Shown here piece after piece: positions 41,615 to 50,694 of a stretch of 64,000 nt of DNA. Source of the stretch: Corallococcus sp. EGB (GTDB taxonomy: Bacteria; Myxococcota; Myxococcia; Myxococcales; Myxococcaceae); the NCBI RefSeq assembly GCF_019968905.1, contig NZ_CP079946.1, positions 2,852,001 to 2,916,000 on the forward strand, in the 5' to 3' direction. Position 1 is the stretch's first letter, and every line of letters starts with the position of its first letter. The position numbers were made by a program, and so were the translations under genes. The notes under the pieces are model-generated. The model saw only the letters and a list, made by a program, of their open reading frames with translations. It was not told the DNA's origin and ran no database searches.

Positions 41615-42235
41615 TTACAGTGGAAGGTGTCGGGCGATCGGCATGAGTTGAGCCTGTAGCCGTCGCTCGATGCTCTCGAGGTTGCTGGTGAGCTCCATGT
41701 CGTGGAAGGCGAGGCTCGTGCCAGGTTCCCACGTCGCAGAAGCTTGGATCGTATGACTGCTGCGGCGCTTGAGGCTGCGGAGATATCGAGAGTACCGACT
41801 GTGAAAGTCGGCATTGACGTCCCACAGGTCTCCAAGTGCCTCTACCACGCCAACCGGAAGGTGAATGACTGCGAGTGGCCAGGCCTTCACCAATTCGTTC
41901 ATTGCCGTGCGAAGGTTCTCCATAGGCTCGCGCGTCGCGCTGAGGAAGTCCTCGGCTGCGTCGCGGTTGCTGGGCTCAAGGGGATCAGACTCCCCCGGGC
42001 CGTCGCCCATTGTGAAGGGGTGACGTACGGCCTCGATTCCTCGGACAACGTGGAAAGCAGCGACCCAGACTTGCTGTGCGATGTCCGCTCGCTTCTCCTC
42101 GCGCTTCGTTTCCCGGAATCCCCGGATGGTATTTGGGATGGTGCTTGAGGCCGCCCACGCCGCGAGCGCGACTGCTGCCAGTCCCCCAATACCCCCGAGA
42201 ATGTTCCCGAGTGCTGCTAATTCGTTCCAGCCCAT
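41615..42235 (-). CDS. Membrane-anchored hypothetical protein (cargo)
   Basis: 206 residues. One N-terminal membrane helix (LGNILGGIGGLAAVALAAWA) is followed by a long helical soluble domain facing the cytoplasm (EEKRADIAQQVWVAAFHVVR, ending RRLQAQLMPIARHL). Less GC-rich codon use than neighbours and opposite orientation mark it as acquired. The architecture of one TM and a helical body recurs in abortive-infection and exclusion proteins, but the family is not recognised. Confidence 0.6.
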   Translation of the reverse strand: MGWNELAALGNILGGIGGLAAVALAAWAASSTIPNTIRGFRETKREEKRADIAQQVWVAAFHVVRGIEAVRHPFTMGDGPGESDPLEPSNRDAAEDFLSATREPMENLRTAMNELVKAWPLAVIHLPVGVVEALGDLWDVNADFHSRYSRYLRSLKRRSSHTIQASATWEPGTSLAFHDMELTSNLESIERRLQAQLMPIARHLPL

Positions 42236-42385
42236 TTCGACTCCTTGTCGGAGTCGTCTTAGGCGTGGAGCGTGGGGAGTGAAAGGGGACCAGTCGCGTC
42301 CACGCCCTCCTGCGGCGCTCGCTCACGCCCGGACGTGGCGCATCTCGTGCGCGCCGCCCGGGCGTGAGGCACAGTAGGAGCGTCC

Positions 42386-42763
42386 ATGGCCTCCTGCCGC
42401 TCTCCAGACCAGTGCTCCGAAGGCGACTGCACCCGGCCCCGGGCGCCGCGGCACCGGCGCTGCTACGGGCACCTCATGCGGCAGCGGCGCGGGCAGTCCA
42501 TGTCGGAGCCGCTGCGCGAGCCCTACGCCACGCCCTGGGAGCGGCTGACGGCCGCGGCGCTGGCCTACGCGGAGGCGGACGACGGGGACGAGGAGGACTT
42601 CTCCCGCGCCCAGGACCGGCTCCGGAAGGCGGCCCAGGCCTACGCACAGAAGGAGCCGCCACCGGCAGCCCAGGTAGAGGCGGCCCCCCGCGCACCGCGG
42701 AAGAGGACGGAGCCAGAGGGCCAGCTCGCGCTCTGGGGCGACGACGCGGACAGCCAGGGCTGA
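42386..42763 (+). CDS. Small phage protein with Cys-rich N-terminus
   Basis: 125 residues. CRSPDQCSEGDCTRPRAPRH, then RCYGHLMRQRRG is a Cys/His pattern like the zinc finger seen in phage proteins located before terminase (CxxxxCxxxxCxxxxxxxxxxCxxH). The middle is acidic and helical, the tail Pro-rich. Probably DNA-binding. Confidence 0.6.
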   Translation: MASCRSPDQCSEGDCTRPRAPRHRRCYGHLMRQRRGQSMSEPLREPYATPWERLTAAALAYAEADDGDEEDFSRAQDRLRKAAQAYAQKEPPPAAQVEAAPRAPRKRTEPEGQLALWGDDADSQG

Positions 42764-42768
42764 GGTCG

Positions 42769-42987
42769 TCAGCCGCGTTCGCTGGCCCCCTTGGGACGCG
42801 GGCCGCCGTAGTCGCAGTCGGGGCACCTCCAGTCCTTACGACCTGGGTTGGGCATTGCGCGGGTGTGCTTGCAGGACTCGAGACGCTCGATGCGTTGGCG
42901 TAGCTCCTCCAGGCCTGCGCACCAGTGGCGCGCAGAGGGGCGGTTGTGGGTGCGGCAGGCGGGGCAGTAGCGCGGATAGTCGGACAC
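42769..42987 (-). CDS. Small zinc-ribbon protein
   Basis: 72 residues from a GTG at 42987 preceded by GGAG. YCPACRTHNRPSARHWC, a short coiled coil (LEELRQRIERLESC), then RCPDCDYGGPRPKG: two CxxC pairs. It lies between the phage genes in the opposite direction. HTH or transcription-factor-like role is possible, not shown. Confidence 0.55.
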   Translation of the reverse strand: MSDYPRYCPACRTHNRPSARHWCAGLEELRQRIERLESCKHTRAMPNPGRKDWRCPDCDYGGPRPKGASERG

Positions 42988-43097
42988 GGCTTCTCCAGGG
43001 GATGGTCCGGCGGGAAAGTCGCCGGTGCCCACGAAGAAGGGGCGGCGTCCCGCGCCCGCGCCGGACGTTGTCCACGCGACACCGGAGACTCGGCGGC

Positions 43098-43667
43098 GTG
43101 GGAAGCACGCCCCCTCGCAAGCCCAGCACGCGCCGCAGCCGGAAGGCCCCGGCGGATGAGTCGCGCGCGCAGGCGCTGACGGCGAAGCAGGAGCGCTTCG
43201 TCCAGGAGTACCTCCTCGACCTCAACGCCACCCGGGCCGCTCGGGCCGCCGGCTACTCGGAGCGCACCGCCGAGTCGCAGGGCAGCCGGATGTTGAGGAA
43301 TGTCAAGGTGTTGGAAGCCGTGGCCGCGGCCCAGAAGGCTCGTGCTGATCGCGTCGAGGTGAAGGCGGACGACGTCCTGCGCGAGCTGCTCCTCATCGCC
43401 CGGACGGACATCGGCGACGCCTTCAGCGAGACGGGCGCCCTGCTGCCGCTGAAGGAGATGCCGGCCCACCTGCGTCGGGCCATCTCCTCCATCGAGGTGG
43501 AGCAGCTCACCGTGGACGGCGAGGCCATCGGCACCGTGGCCAAGGTGAAGCTCTGGGACAAGCCGAAGTCGCTGGAACTGCTGGGCAAGCACCTGCGCCT
43601 CTTCGTCGACAAGGTGGAGACCACCGTCCAGTTCAGCCACGAGGACGCGCTGGGGGAGCTGGAATGA
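43098..43667 (+). CDS. terS: Terminase small subunit
   Basis: 189 residues from a GTG with GGAG 10 bases upstream. LTAKQERFVQEYLLDLNATR, AARAAGYSERTAESQGSRML and LRELLLIARTDIGDAF match Terminase_2 small subunits: a DNA-binding HTH followed by an oligomerisation region. It recognises the packaging site and delivers DNA to the large subunit, whose ATG overlaps its stop by 4 bases. Confidence 0.92.
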   Translation: MGSTPPRKPSTRRSRKAPADESRAQALTAKQERFVQEYLLDLNATRAARAAGYSERTAESQGSRMLRNVKVLEAVAAAQKARADRVEVKADDVLRELLLIARTDIGDAFSETGALLPLKEMPAHLRRAISSIEVEQLTVDGEAIGTVAKVKLWDKPKSLELLGKHLRLFVDKVETTVQFSHEDALGELE

Positions 43668-45223
43668 GCGCCCGTGCCCGCCGCCACGCGGCCGAGCCGT
43701 CCCACCAGGGCGCGGCCCCGGCGCCCCTCTCCGCCCGAGAGAAGGCCATTCGCCAGCGGCTGAAGGACGACTTCCCGCACTACGCCTCGCGGTGCTTGCG
43801 CATCCGCCCGAAGGAGGTGACGGGCGGCGAGCTGCCGTCGCTGAAGCTGAACCGCGCGCAGCTGTACATCCACGAGCGTCTGGAGGCGCAGCTGAAGCGC
43901 CGGGGCTACGTGCGCGCCATCGTCCTGAAGGGGCGGCAGCAGGGGTGCAGTACGTACGTGGAGGCCCGCTTCTACTGGAAGGTGAGCCACCTGAAGGGCG
44001 TGCGCGCCTACATCCTCACGCACGAGGACGCGGCGACGGTGAATCTCTTCGACATGGCGAAGCGGTACCACGACCACGTTCCGACCCTGGTGAAGCCCTC
44101 GACGAGCGCCTCCAACGCGAAGGAGCTCCTCTTCGACAAGCTGTCCTCCGGCTACAAGGTGGGCACCGCGGGCGCGAAGGGGACGGGCCGCTCCTCCACC
44201 ATCCAGTACTTCCACGGCAGCGAGGTGGCCTTCTGGCCGAACGCCGCAACGCATATGCGCGGCGTCATGGAGGGCGTGCCGACGGCGCCAGGCACCGAAG
44301 TCATCCTGGAAAGCACCAGCGACGGGCCCCAGGGCCTCTTCCACCACCTGTGCATGGCAGCGCAGAAGGGGGAGAACGACTTCGAGCTCATCTTCGTGCC
44401 GTGGTTCTGGCAGGAGGAGTACCGGCGCGAGGTGCCGCCGGGCTTCGAGCGCACCAGCGAAGAGGAGCGGTATGCCGCCCTCTGCCGCGAGGCGCACGGC
44501 TTCGAGCTGGACGACGCGCAGCTCGCCTGGCGCCGGGCGAAGATTTCCGTCTACGAGAAGGGCATCCACGACTTCCGCCGCGAGTACCCGGCGACGGTGG
44601 AGGAGGCCTTCAAGGCCGCTGCGCTGGGCGCGCTGTGGACTCAGGAGACGCTGGAGCGCGCCCATGTCCCGGAGAAGCCGAAGGACGCCGAGGGCAACCC
44701 GCTGCCCATGGTGCGCGTGGTGGTGGCGGTCGACCCTGCCGGCGGCGACGGACCCGCCAACGACGAGGTGGGCATCGTCTGCGCGGGCAAGGCCAGCAAC
44801 GGCCACGCCTACGTCTGGCTGGACGCCAGCGGGAAGTACTCCGCCGAGGCCTGGGCGGCGAAGGCGTTGGCCGTCTACGAGAAGGAGAGCGCGGACGCCA
44901 TCGTCGGCGAGAAGAACTTCGGCGGCGACATGGTGGAGACGAACCTCCGCGCGAAGGCCCGCGAGACGAAGAAGCACGTCGCCGTGAAGGTGGTGACGGC
45001 CTCGCGCGGCAAGGCGAAGCGCGCGGAGCCGGTGGCGGCCCTCTATGAGCGCGGGATGGTGCACCACGTGGGGCGCCTCGCTGCCTTGGAGGACGAGCAG
45101 ATGACGTGGGTGCCCGGGGAGTCGAAGTGGAGCCCCAACCGCATGGACGCGGCGGTGTGGGCCCTCACGGAGCTGATGCTCGGCGAGGGCACGGCCACTT
45201 TCCAGGTGAGGAGCTACCGGTGA
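43664..45223 (+). CDS. terL: Terminase large subunit
   Basis: 519 residues. The packaging ATPase and nuclease: Walker A at 90-97 (GRQQGCST, an adenine-type variant), GTEVILESTSDG carrying the Walker B acidic residue, then RNase H-like nuclease residues in VVVAVDPAGGDG, IVGEKNFGGDM and SPNRMDAAVWAL. All catalytic parts are intact. Its stop overlaps the next ATG (ATGA type). Confidence 0.95.
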   Translation: MSARARRHAAEPSHQGAAPAPLSAREKAIRQRLKDDFPHYASRCLRIRPKEVTGGELPSLKLNRAQLYIHERLEAQLKRRGYVRAIVLKGRQQGCSTYVEARFYWKVSHLKGVRAYILTHEDAATVNLFDMAKRYHDHVPTLVKPSTSASNAKELLFDKLSSGYKVGTAGAKGTGRSSTIQYFHGSEVAFWPNAATHMRGVMEGVPTAPGTEVILESTSDGPQGLFHHLCMAAQKGENDFELIFVPWFWQEEYRREVPPGFERTSEEERYAALCREAHGFELDDAQLAWRRAKISVYEKGIHDFRREYPATVEEAFKAAALGALWTQETLERAHVPEKPKDAEGNPLPMVRVVVAVDPAGGDGPANDEVGIVCAGKASNGHAYVWLDASGKYSAEAWAAKALAVYEKESADAIVGEKNFGGDMVETNLRAKARETKKHVAVKVVTASRGKAKRAEPVAALYERGMVHHVGRLAALEDEQMTWVPGESKWSPNRMDAAVWALTELMLGEGTATFQVRSYR

Positions 45224-46788
45224 TGGCCTGCCGCCCGCCCGCTGAAGAACCCGTTGAATGCCGCGCTGGTGCGCGGATGGAGCCGCACGTGACTACGAAA
45301 TGTGCAGAGTACGTCTCGGCCCCGGCGCAGTCGGGGCACGACGCGCTGGTGGAGAGCGTCGTGCGGGCTGTGGACGCCGCACTGACGGGGCACCCCGCGG
45401 GGACGCGCCACCAGGCGCTGGGCGTCATCCGCCGATTCTGCTCGACCGCCACGGAACCGTTGTGGCCGGACGCCATTCAGGCCCGCAAGAGCGAGGAGCG
45501 GGTCCAGAGCATCAAGGATGCGCTAGCCGAGGGCTTTGCCCAGCAGAAGAAGGGCCCGCCCGTCTCGAGCGCGGAGGAACGCCGAGTGCACGCGGCCGTT
45601 GCCGCCCGCTTCGAGGCCATTCTCTTTCCGGGGAGGAGCCCCTGGCACTCAACGCCGGATGGCCTCATTGGCGAGGTGGCGACACGCGTGGCCGATGCCA
45701 GGAAGCTGAGGGCCGAAGTCGGCGCCCTGGCCCAGCAGCTGACGGACATCCTCTACCCCGGATCATCCAAGCCGGACCTGAGTCTCCAGGAGTTGATGGC
45801 CGAGGTGGCGCGCCTTCGCGAGAACGCAGGACGCTACGTGTTGAGCGAGGACCGTGATGCTGTTGAGCAGCAGGTCCGCGACAGCACTCGTGCCGAAGTC
45901 GCTGGACACCTGTCGTCTGTCCTCTACCCGGGAGATGCCGCCAACCCTGGCGCGGAGCGGGAGACCCGGCCCCTGGCGCTGGAGGCGGTGCTGGCCGAGG
46001 TGGAGCGCCGGCTGCGCAACTCCCCGGGCAGCACCGCCGACGAGTGGGAGGCCGCGTACCGCTACCTGGGCGAGATGGGCGTGCCCTCGACGGATGCCAA
46101 CGGCGCGGACGTGCCGCTCGTCGAGCGCGTGCGGCAGTTGCTTGCGCGTGAGCGCGACGCAGCGCTGGAGGAGGCGGCGCTTGCGGCGCTGTGCGGAATC
46201 CACGGCACCACAGACCCGGAGCGCCACAAGGCCGCACGAGACATCCGCGCCCTGAAGTCACAGTCGGCACTGGAGGGCGCGGCCGTGAAGAGCGTCCACC
46301 AGCGCCTCCGCTCCGTGTCCGAGCAGGGCGTGCCCTCCCGGACCAGCGACGACACGGCCGACGTGCCGCTCGTGGAGCGCATCCGGCAGCTCCTGGTGCG
46401 CGAGCGTGACGCCGTGCTGGAGGAAGTGGCGGTGGAGACTGAGCAGCACGCAGCCACCCAGGATTGGTGTTCGAAGACGACGGGCTTCGAGGAGAACCGC
46501 GCGAAGTACACGGCCCGGGGCGAGGCCCTCAAGGACTGGGCCCGGGATGTCCGGGCGATGAAGTCGAAGCCCGCGTCCGAGACGCCCACCGAGCCCATCC
46601 ACAACTTCGGGTGGGCGTTGGCGCAGATGCGCGCGGGGAAGAAGGTGCGGAAGCCGTCCATGATTCTCCCGCGCTTCATCTACCTCGACACCAGCGACGG
46701 GGAGCAGATCCTCATGGCGGGTGGTGCCACTCTTGGCATGGTGACTCAGGACTACCTCCTCGCCACCGACTGGGAGGTGGTCGAGTGA
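45223..46788 (+). CDS. Large helical phage protein with C-terminal Tad2-like (DUF2829) domain
   Basis: 521 residues. Residues 1-450 are helical and repetitive; two copies of a unit (GVPSTDANGADVPLVERVRQ with LLARERDAALEE, and GVPSRTSDDTADVPLVERIR with LLVRERDAVLEE) show an internal duplication. Residues 460-521 (HNFGWALAQMRAGKKVRKPS, then PRFIYLDTS, ILMAGGATL and DYLLATDWEVVE) match DUF2829, the family of the anti-Thoeris protein Tad2, which traps cyclic ADP-ribose-type signals. The usual small-protein form is about 65-90 residues; here it is a C-terminal module. Binding residues cannot be verified from sequence alone. Position between terminase and JAMM genes is unusual for an anti-defence gene. 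Confidence 0.65.
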   Translation: MACRPPAEEPVECRAGARMEPHVTTKCAEYVSAPAQSGHDALVESVVRAVDAALTGHPAGTRHQALGVIRRFCSTATEPLWPDAIQARKSEERVQSIKDALAEGFAQQKKGPPVSSAEERRVHAAVAARFEAILFPGRSPWHSTPDGLIGEVATRVADARKLRAEVGALAQQLTDILYPGSSKPDLSLQELMAEVARLRENAGRYVLSEDRDAVEQQVRDSTRAEVAGHLSSVLYPGDAANPGAERETRPLALEAVLAEVERRLRNSPGSTADEWEAAYRYLGEMGVPSTDANGADVPLVERVRQLLARERDAALEEAALAALCGIHGTTDPERHKAARDIRALKSQSALEGAAVKSVHQRLRSVSEQGVPSRTSDDTADVPLVERIRQLLVRERDAVLEEVAVETEQHAATQDWCSKTTGFEENRAKYTARGEALKDWARDVRAMKSKPASETPTEPIHNFGWALAQMRAGKKVRKPSMILPRFIYLDTSDGEQILMAGGATLGMVTQDYLLATDWEVVE

Positions 46789-47252
46789 GCACGGCGTACG
46801 TCTCCGACGGCTACCGCGTGCGCCTGGCGCCCGGCGTCCTGGCCAAGGCCCTGCGCCTGGCGCGGGTGCGCGCCCCGCTGGAGACAGGCGGCCTGCTACT
46901 GGGCGCCGTAGTGGACGGCGAAGCCTGCGTGCTCGCCGTCACCGGACCCGGGCGGAAGGCCGTGCGCAACCGCTTCGGCTTCGAGGCGGACCGGGGCCGG
47001 GACAATCGCCTCCTGGCCCGGGTGCGTCCGCGCCTGCACTGGATCGGCGACTGGCACACCCATCCTGGAGGGAGTCCGATTCTCTCCGGCACGGACGAGG
47101 AGGCCGCGCGGTCCGCGCTGAGCGACAAGCGCGGCTGGGTGTTGGAGATGGTGGTGGCCGGCAATCCCAGCATGCGTGAGCGCCTGCAGGTAGGGCTCTT
47201 CACCGCAGTGCGCGGCGAGGCGGCCATCCGCCGCATGGAGCCCGCCGAATGA
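46785..47252 (+). CDS. JAMM/MPN metalloprotease
   Basis: 155 residues, GTG start overlapping the preceding stop. The full JAMM zinc site is present: Glu33 in LETGGLLLG, His91 and His93 in DWHTHPGG, Ser101 and Asp104 in ILSGTD. The family cleaves isopeptide or peptide bonds next to small folded modifiers such as ubiquitin-like proteins; in phages JAB domains also occur in tail assembly proteins (lambda K). Location between terminase and portal is not the tail position, so another role, such as capsid processing or counter-defence, is open. Confidence 0.85.
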   Translation: MSTAYVSDGYRVRLAPGVLAKALRLARVRAPLETGGLLLGAVVDGEACVLAVTGPGRKAVRNRFGFEADRGRDNRLLARVRPRLHWIGDWHTHPGGSPILSGTDEEAARSALSDKRGWVLEMVVAGNPSMRERLQVGLFTAVRGEAAIRRMEPAE

Positions 47253-48715
47253 GCGCCGCCGACGTCAGCACCCCCAGCAGTGCCTACCGGGCCATGCAGC
47301 CCGCGTGGGCACTCGTCCTGGCCCTCCTGGGCGGCACCAGCACCATGCGCGCCGCCGGGCGCACGTACCTGCCGCAGTACCACGCGGAGGAGGACGCGGC
47401 GTACAAGGAGCGCCTCCAGCGCGCCGTCCTCCTCAACGTCTTCGGCAAGACGGTGCGCAACCTGGCCGCGAAGCCCTTCTCGAAGCCCGTGCGCCTGGGC
47501 GAGGCCGCCCCGGAGCCGCTGCGCGTCCTGGTGGATGACGTGGACAGGCAGGGGAGCGACATCACCGCCTGGGCCCGCGGCGTCTTCCGGGACGGCCTCG
47601 GCAAGGGACTCGCCCACATCCTCGTGGACTTCCCGGCGGTGGACCCGGAGACGGTGAAGACGCTGGAAGACGAGCAGCGCGCCGGCCTCCGCCCGTACTT
47701 CGTCCACGTCTCCGCCGAGTCCCTCATCGCCGCATACGCCGAGACGGTGAATGGGGTGGAGGTACTCACCCACGTGCGCATCCGCGAGAGTGAGACGCGC
47801 CGGGACGGCTTCGAAGAGGTGCAGGTGGAGCGGGTGCGCGTCCTCGAGCGCGACAACTGGGCCATCTACGAGCGCAGTGGCACCAGCGAGTGGGAGGTGG
47901 CGGCAAGCGGCCCCAACACGCTGGGCTTCGTGCCCCTCGTTACTTGGTACGCCGGGGAGCGCACCGCGCTGTGTGCCGCGAAGCCGCCTCTCATGGACCT
48001 GGCGGACAAGAACGTGGAGCACTGGCAGTCCGCGAGCGATCAGCGGAACGTCCTCACCGTGGCGCGCTTCCCCATGCTGGCGGCCTCGGGGCTGGAGCCG
48101 GACGGGGGCGGGGAGGGCGGCAAGGGCGCGGGGAAGGTGCCAGTGGGGCCGCATGCGCTCCTCACCACCAGCAGCCCGCAGGGGAAGTTCTATTACGTGG
48201 AGCACACCGGCGCGGCCATCGCTGCCGGGCGGCAGGACCTGGAGGACTTGAAGGACGAGATGGCCATGTTGGGCGTGGAGCTCCTCGTCCGGAAGTCGGG
48301 CTCCACCACGGCCACTGAGAAGTCCATCAACACCGCCCAGGCCCACTCCGAGCTGCAGGCCATGGCGGAGTCCTTCGGGGACGCGCTGGAGTTGGCCTTC
48401 TACTTCGCGGCCCGGTGGTTGGCCTTGGAGGTGGACGACGCGAGCCTGAAGGTGGAGGTGAACACCGACTTCGGTATCTCCGAGGGTGACGCCCAGGGAC
48501 TGGACGTCCTCTTCAAGGCGCGCGCTGCCCGGGAGATTTCCCGCGAGGCCTTCCTGTCGGAGCTGAAGCGCCGCGGTGTCCTCATGGCCGACTTCAACGT
48601 GGAGACGGACGGGGAGCGCCTGGCGAGCGAGGGCCCCGCGCTTAGCAGCCTCCGCACGGCGCCGGCGGCCGGTGCCCAGGCGCCGCCGGGGCAGGGCGCC
48701 GGAGGTGAGCGGTGA
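47249..48715 (+). CDS. Portal protein (DUF4055 family)
   Basis: 488 residues. It forms the dodecameric DNA channel at one capsid vertex. VFGKTVRNLAAKPFSKPVRL, ARGVFRDGLGKGLAHILVDF and NVEHWQSASDQRNVLTVARFP match DUF4055 portals; the C-terminal helix region ends Ala/Pro/Gly-rich. Position after terminase and before the head morphogenesis gene is canonical. ATG overlaps upstream stop by 4 bases. Confidence 0.85.
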   Translation: MSAADVSTPSSAYRAMQPAWALVLALLGGTSTMRAAGRTYLPQYHAEEDAAYKERLQRAVLLNVFGKTVRNLAAKPFSKPVRLGEAAPEPLRVLVDDVDRQGSDITAWARGVFRDGLGKGLAHILVDFPAVDPETVKTLEDEQRAGLRPYFVHVSAESLIAAYAETVNGVEVLTHVRIRESETRRDGFEEVQVERVRVLERDNWAIYERSGTSEWEVAASGPNTLGFVPLVTWYAGERTALCAAKPPLMDLADKNVEHWQSASDQRNVLTVARFPMLAASGLEPDGGGEGGKGAGKVPVGPHALLTTSSPQGKFYYVEHTGAAIAAGRQDLEDLKDEMAMLGVELLVRKSGSTTATEKSINTAQAHSELQAMAESFGDALELAFYFAARWLALEVDDASLKVEVNTDFGISEGDAQGLDVLFKARAAREISREAFLSELKRRGVLMADFNVETDGERLASEGPALSSLRTAPAAGAQAPPGQGAGGER

Positions 48716-49911
48716 GCACCGCCGACCCCACCGCCAACGAGGAGCTGCTGGAGCGCTCCGTCGCGCATGCCGTCCAGTTGGAGCGCTACAAGGCGGGCGT
48801 CGCCCGGCGCGTGGTCGCCCTCCTCAACGACACGGAGGAGCGCCTCACGGAGCAGCTCGCCGCGCGCCTCCAGGCCATCGAGGACGCGGGCGGGTACGAC
48901 GCCGGACACGAGACGACGGAGCGCATTGCGGCGCTGCTGTCCGAGGTGCGCATCCTCCGGGCCGGGGCCTACGCCGCCATCGCCAGCACGCTGACGGAGG
49001 AGTCCGCCTCCTTCGCGGCGTACGAGGCGCGGTGGCAGGTAGCCCTGCTGGAGGAGACGCTCATCGTGGACGTCTCCATCGCCGCGCCCACGGCGGAGGT
49101 GCTGGAGGCGGCCGTCTTCTCGCGCCCGTTCAACGGCGCGCTCTTCGAGACGTGGGTGGCCGGCATGGAGCCGGCGGACCTGGCGCGCATTGAGCGCACC
49201 ATCCAGGCAGGTGTGGTGGAGGGGCGGACGACGCAGCAAATCGTCCGGGACCTCGTCAGCGGGGACGGGGCACTGGAGGACAGCCGCCGCGGCGCGGAGG
49301 CCGTGGCGCGCACTGCCCTCAACCACGTGGCCACCCAGGCCCGCGAGGAGGTGTACCGGGCCAACGAGGACCTGGTGCGCGAGGTGCGCTGGGTGTCCAC
49401 GCTGGACGGGCGCACCACGCTGCTGTGCGCCTCCCGTGACGGCCACACCTTCCCGGTGCGCGGAGGCCCGCGCCCGCCTGCCCACTGGCGCTGCCGCAGC
49501 ACCACCATCCCCGTCATCGACGGCGTGCGCCTCGTGGGCGACAGGCCCACCGTCCGGGACACCCGCGACAGGCGCAGCCGGGAAATCGACTTCCGAGCCG
49601 AGGCGAAGGCGAAGGCTGGCGAGGCCTGGAACGACATGACGGAGAAGGAGCGCGGCGCGTCCGTGCGGCGGATCCGCGAGCGCTGGGCCCGGGAGAACAT
49701 CGGCTCCGCGCCCAAGTCCCTGTCCTACGAGGACTGGCTGCGCCGTCAGTCCAGCAACTTCCAGGACGAGGTGCTGGGCCCCGCGCGCGGCCGCCTCTTC
49801 CGCGATGGGGGGCTCAGCCTCGGCAGTTTCACGGACGCCAGCGGCAAGACGCTCACCCTGGATGAGCTGCGCACCGCCGAGGCCGCCGCTTTCAAGAAGG
49901 CACAGCTGTAG
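48712..49911 (+). CDS. Phage head morphogenesis protein (Mu F / SPP1 gp7-like)
   Basis: 399 residues from a GTG. The central VARTALNHVATQAREEVYRA, then VRWVSTLDGRTTLLCASRDG and PPAHWRCRSTTIPV is the Mu-F-like signature with a DxRTxxxC...HxxCRC metal-binding shape. The N-terminal 180 residues are helical. Such minor head proteins bind the portal and enter the head with it. C-terminal part is charged and variable. Confidence 0.88.
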   Translation: MSTADPTANEELLERSVAHAVQLERYKAGVARRVVALLNDTEERLTEQLAARLQAIEDAGGYDAGHETTERIAALLSEVRILRAGAYAAIASTLTEESASFAAYEARWQVALLEETLIVDVSIAAPTAEVLEAAVFSRPFNGALFETWVAGMEPADLARIERTIQAGVVEGRTTQQIVRDLVSGDGALEDSRRGAEAVARTALNHVATQAREEVYRANEDLVREVRWVSTLDGRTTLLCASRDGHTFPVRGGPRPPAHWRCRSTTIPVIDGVRLVGDRPTVRDTRDRRSREIDFRAEAKAKAGEAWNDMTEKERGASVRRIRERWARENIGSAPKSLSYEDWLRRQSSNFQDEVLGPARGRLFRDGGLSLGSFTDASGKTLTLDELRTAEAAAFKKAQL

Positions 49912-49941
49912 TCGGCCCGGTGGGCCGAGAAAGGCAGACAC

Positions 49942-50694
49942 GTGGATTTCGAGTGGCAGCACGAGTTGGAGACGCTGGACATCGTACCGGAGAAGTTCCG
50001 CGGGCTGTACGCGAAGGGGGAGGGGGAGGGCGCGAAGTACACCCTCGACGCGGACCTGGTGAAGCGCACGGACACCACCAGCCTCAGCACCGCGCTGAAG
50101 AAGGAGCGCGACGCGGTGAAGGAACTGCGGGCCCAGGTGGCTGGCTACCAGAAGCTGGGGAAGACGCCGGACGAGGTGGAGAAGCAGATGGGCGAGCTGC
50201 GCGCGCAGCTCGCCGAGGCGCAGAAGGGGAAGGAGGGCGCGGCCGCGTGGGAGAAGCAGCGTGCGGAGCTGGAGTCCGGGCACGCGAAGTTGCTCACCGA
50301 GAAGGACTCCACCATCGAGCGCATGCGCACCACGTACCACCAGCGCGTCGCGCGCGCGGAGTCGCTCGCCGCCATCGCCGACGCGAAGGGAAGCACGGCG
50401 TTGCTGTTGCCTTACGTCGAGCGTTATGTGAAAGTGATTGAGGAAGACGGCGATTTTCTGCCTGTCATCGTGGACGCGAAGGGTGAGCCTCGCGAGCACA
50501 AGACGGGTGGCTACGTGACGCCGAAGGACTTCGTCGCGGAGCTCAAGAAGAATGCCGACTTCGCCCGGGCCTTCGACGGTTCGGGCTCCTCCGGCAGCGG
50601 GACGCCGCCGGGGGGCAAAACGGGCGGGATGCCCGGCGGTGAGAAGCTCACCTCGACGCAGCGGATCGCGAAGGGGTTGGCGGAGTTGAAGTAA
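49942..50694 (+). CDS. Capsid scaffolding protein
   Basis: 250 residues, GTG start. A long coiled coil (LKKERDAVKELRAQVAGYQK to about residue 140), then a loop and a Gly/Ser/Thr-rich end with a basic final helix (STQRIAKGLAELK). This composition and position just before the capsid gene are those of siphovirus scaffolding (GP20-like) proteins, which template the procapsid and leave. No protease domain is seen. Confidence 0.75.
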   Translation: MDFEWQHELETLDIVPEKFRGLYAKGEGEGAKYTLDADLVKRTDTTSLSTALKKERDAVKELRAQVAGYQKLGKTPDEVEKQMGELRAQLAEAQKGKEGAAAWEKQRAELESGHAKLLTEKDSTIERMRTTYHQRVARAESLAAIADAKGSTALLLPYVERYVKVIEEDGDFLPVIVDAKGEPREHKTGGYVTPKDFVAELKKNADFARAFDGSGSSGSGTPPGGKTGGMPGGEKLTSTQRIAKGLAELK

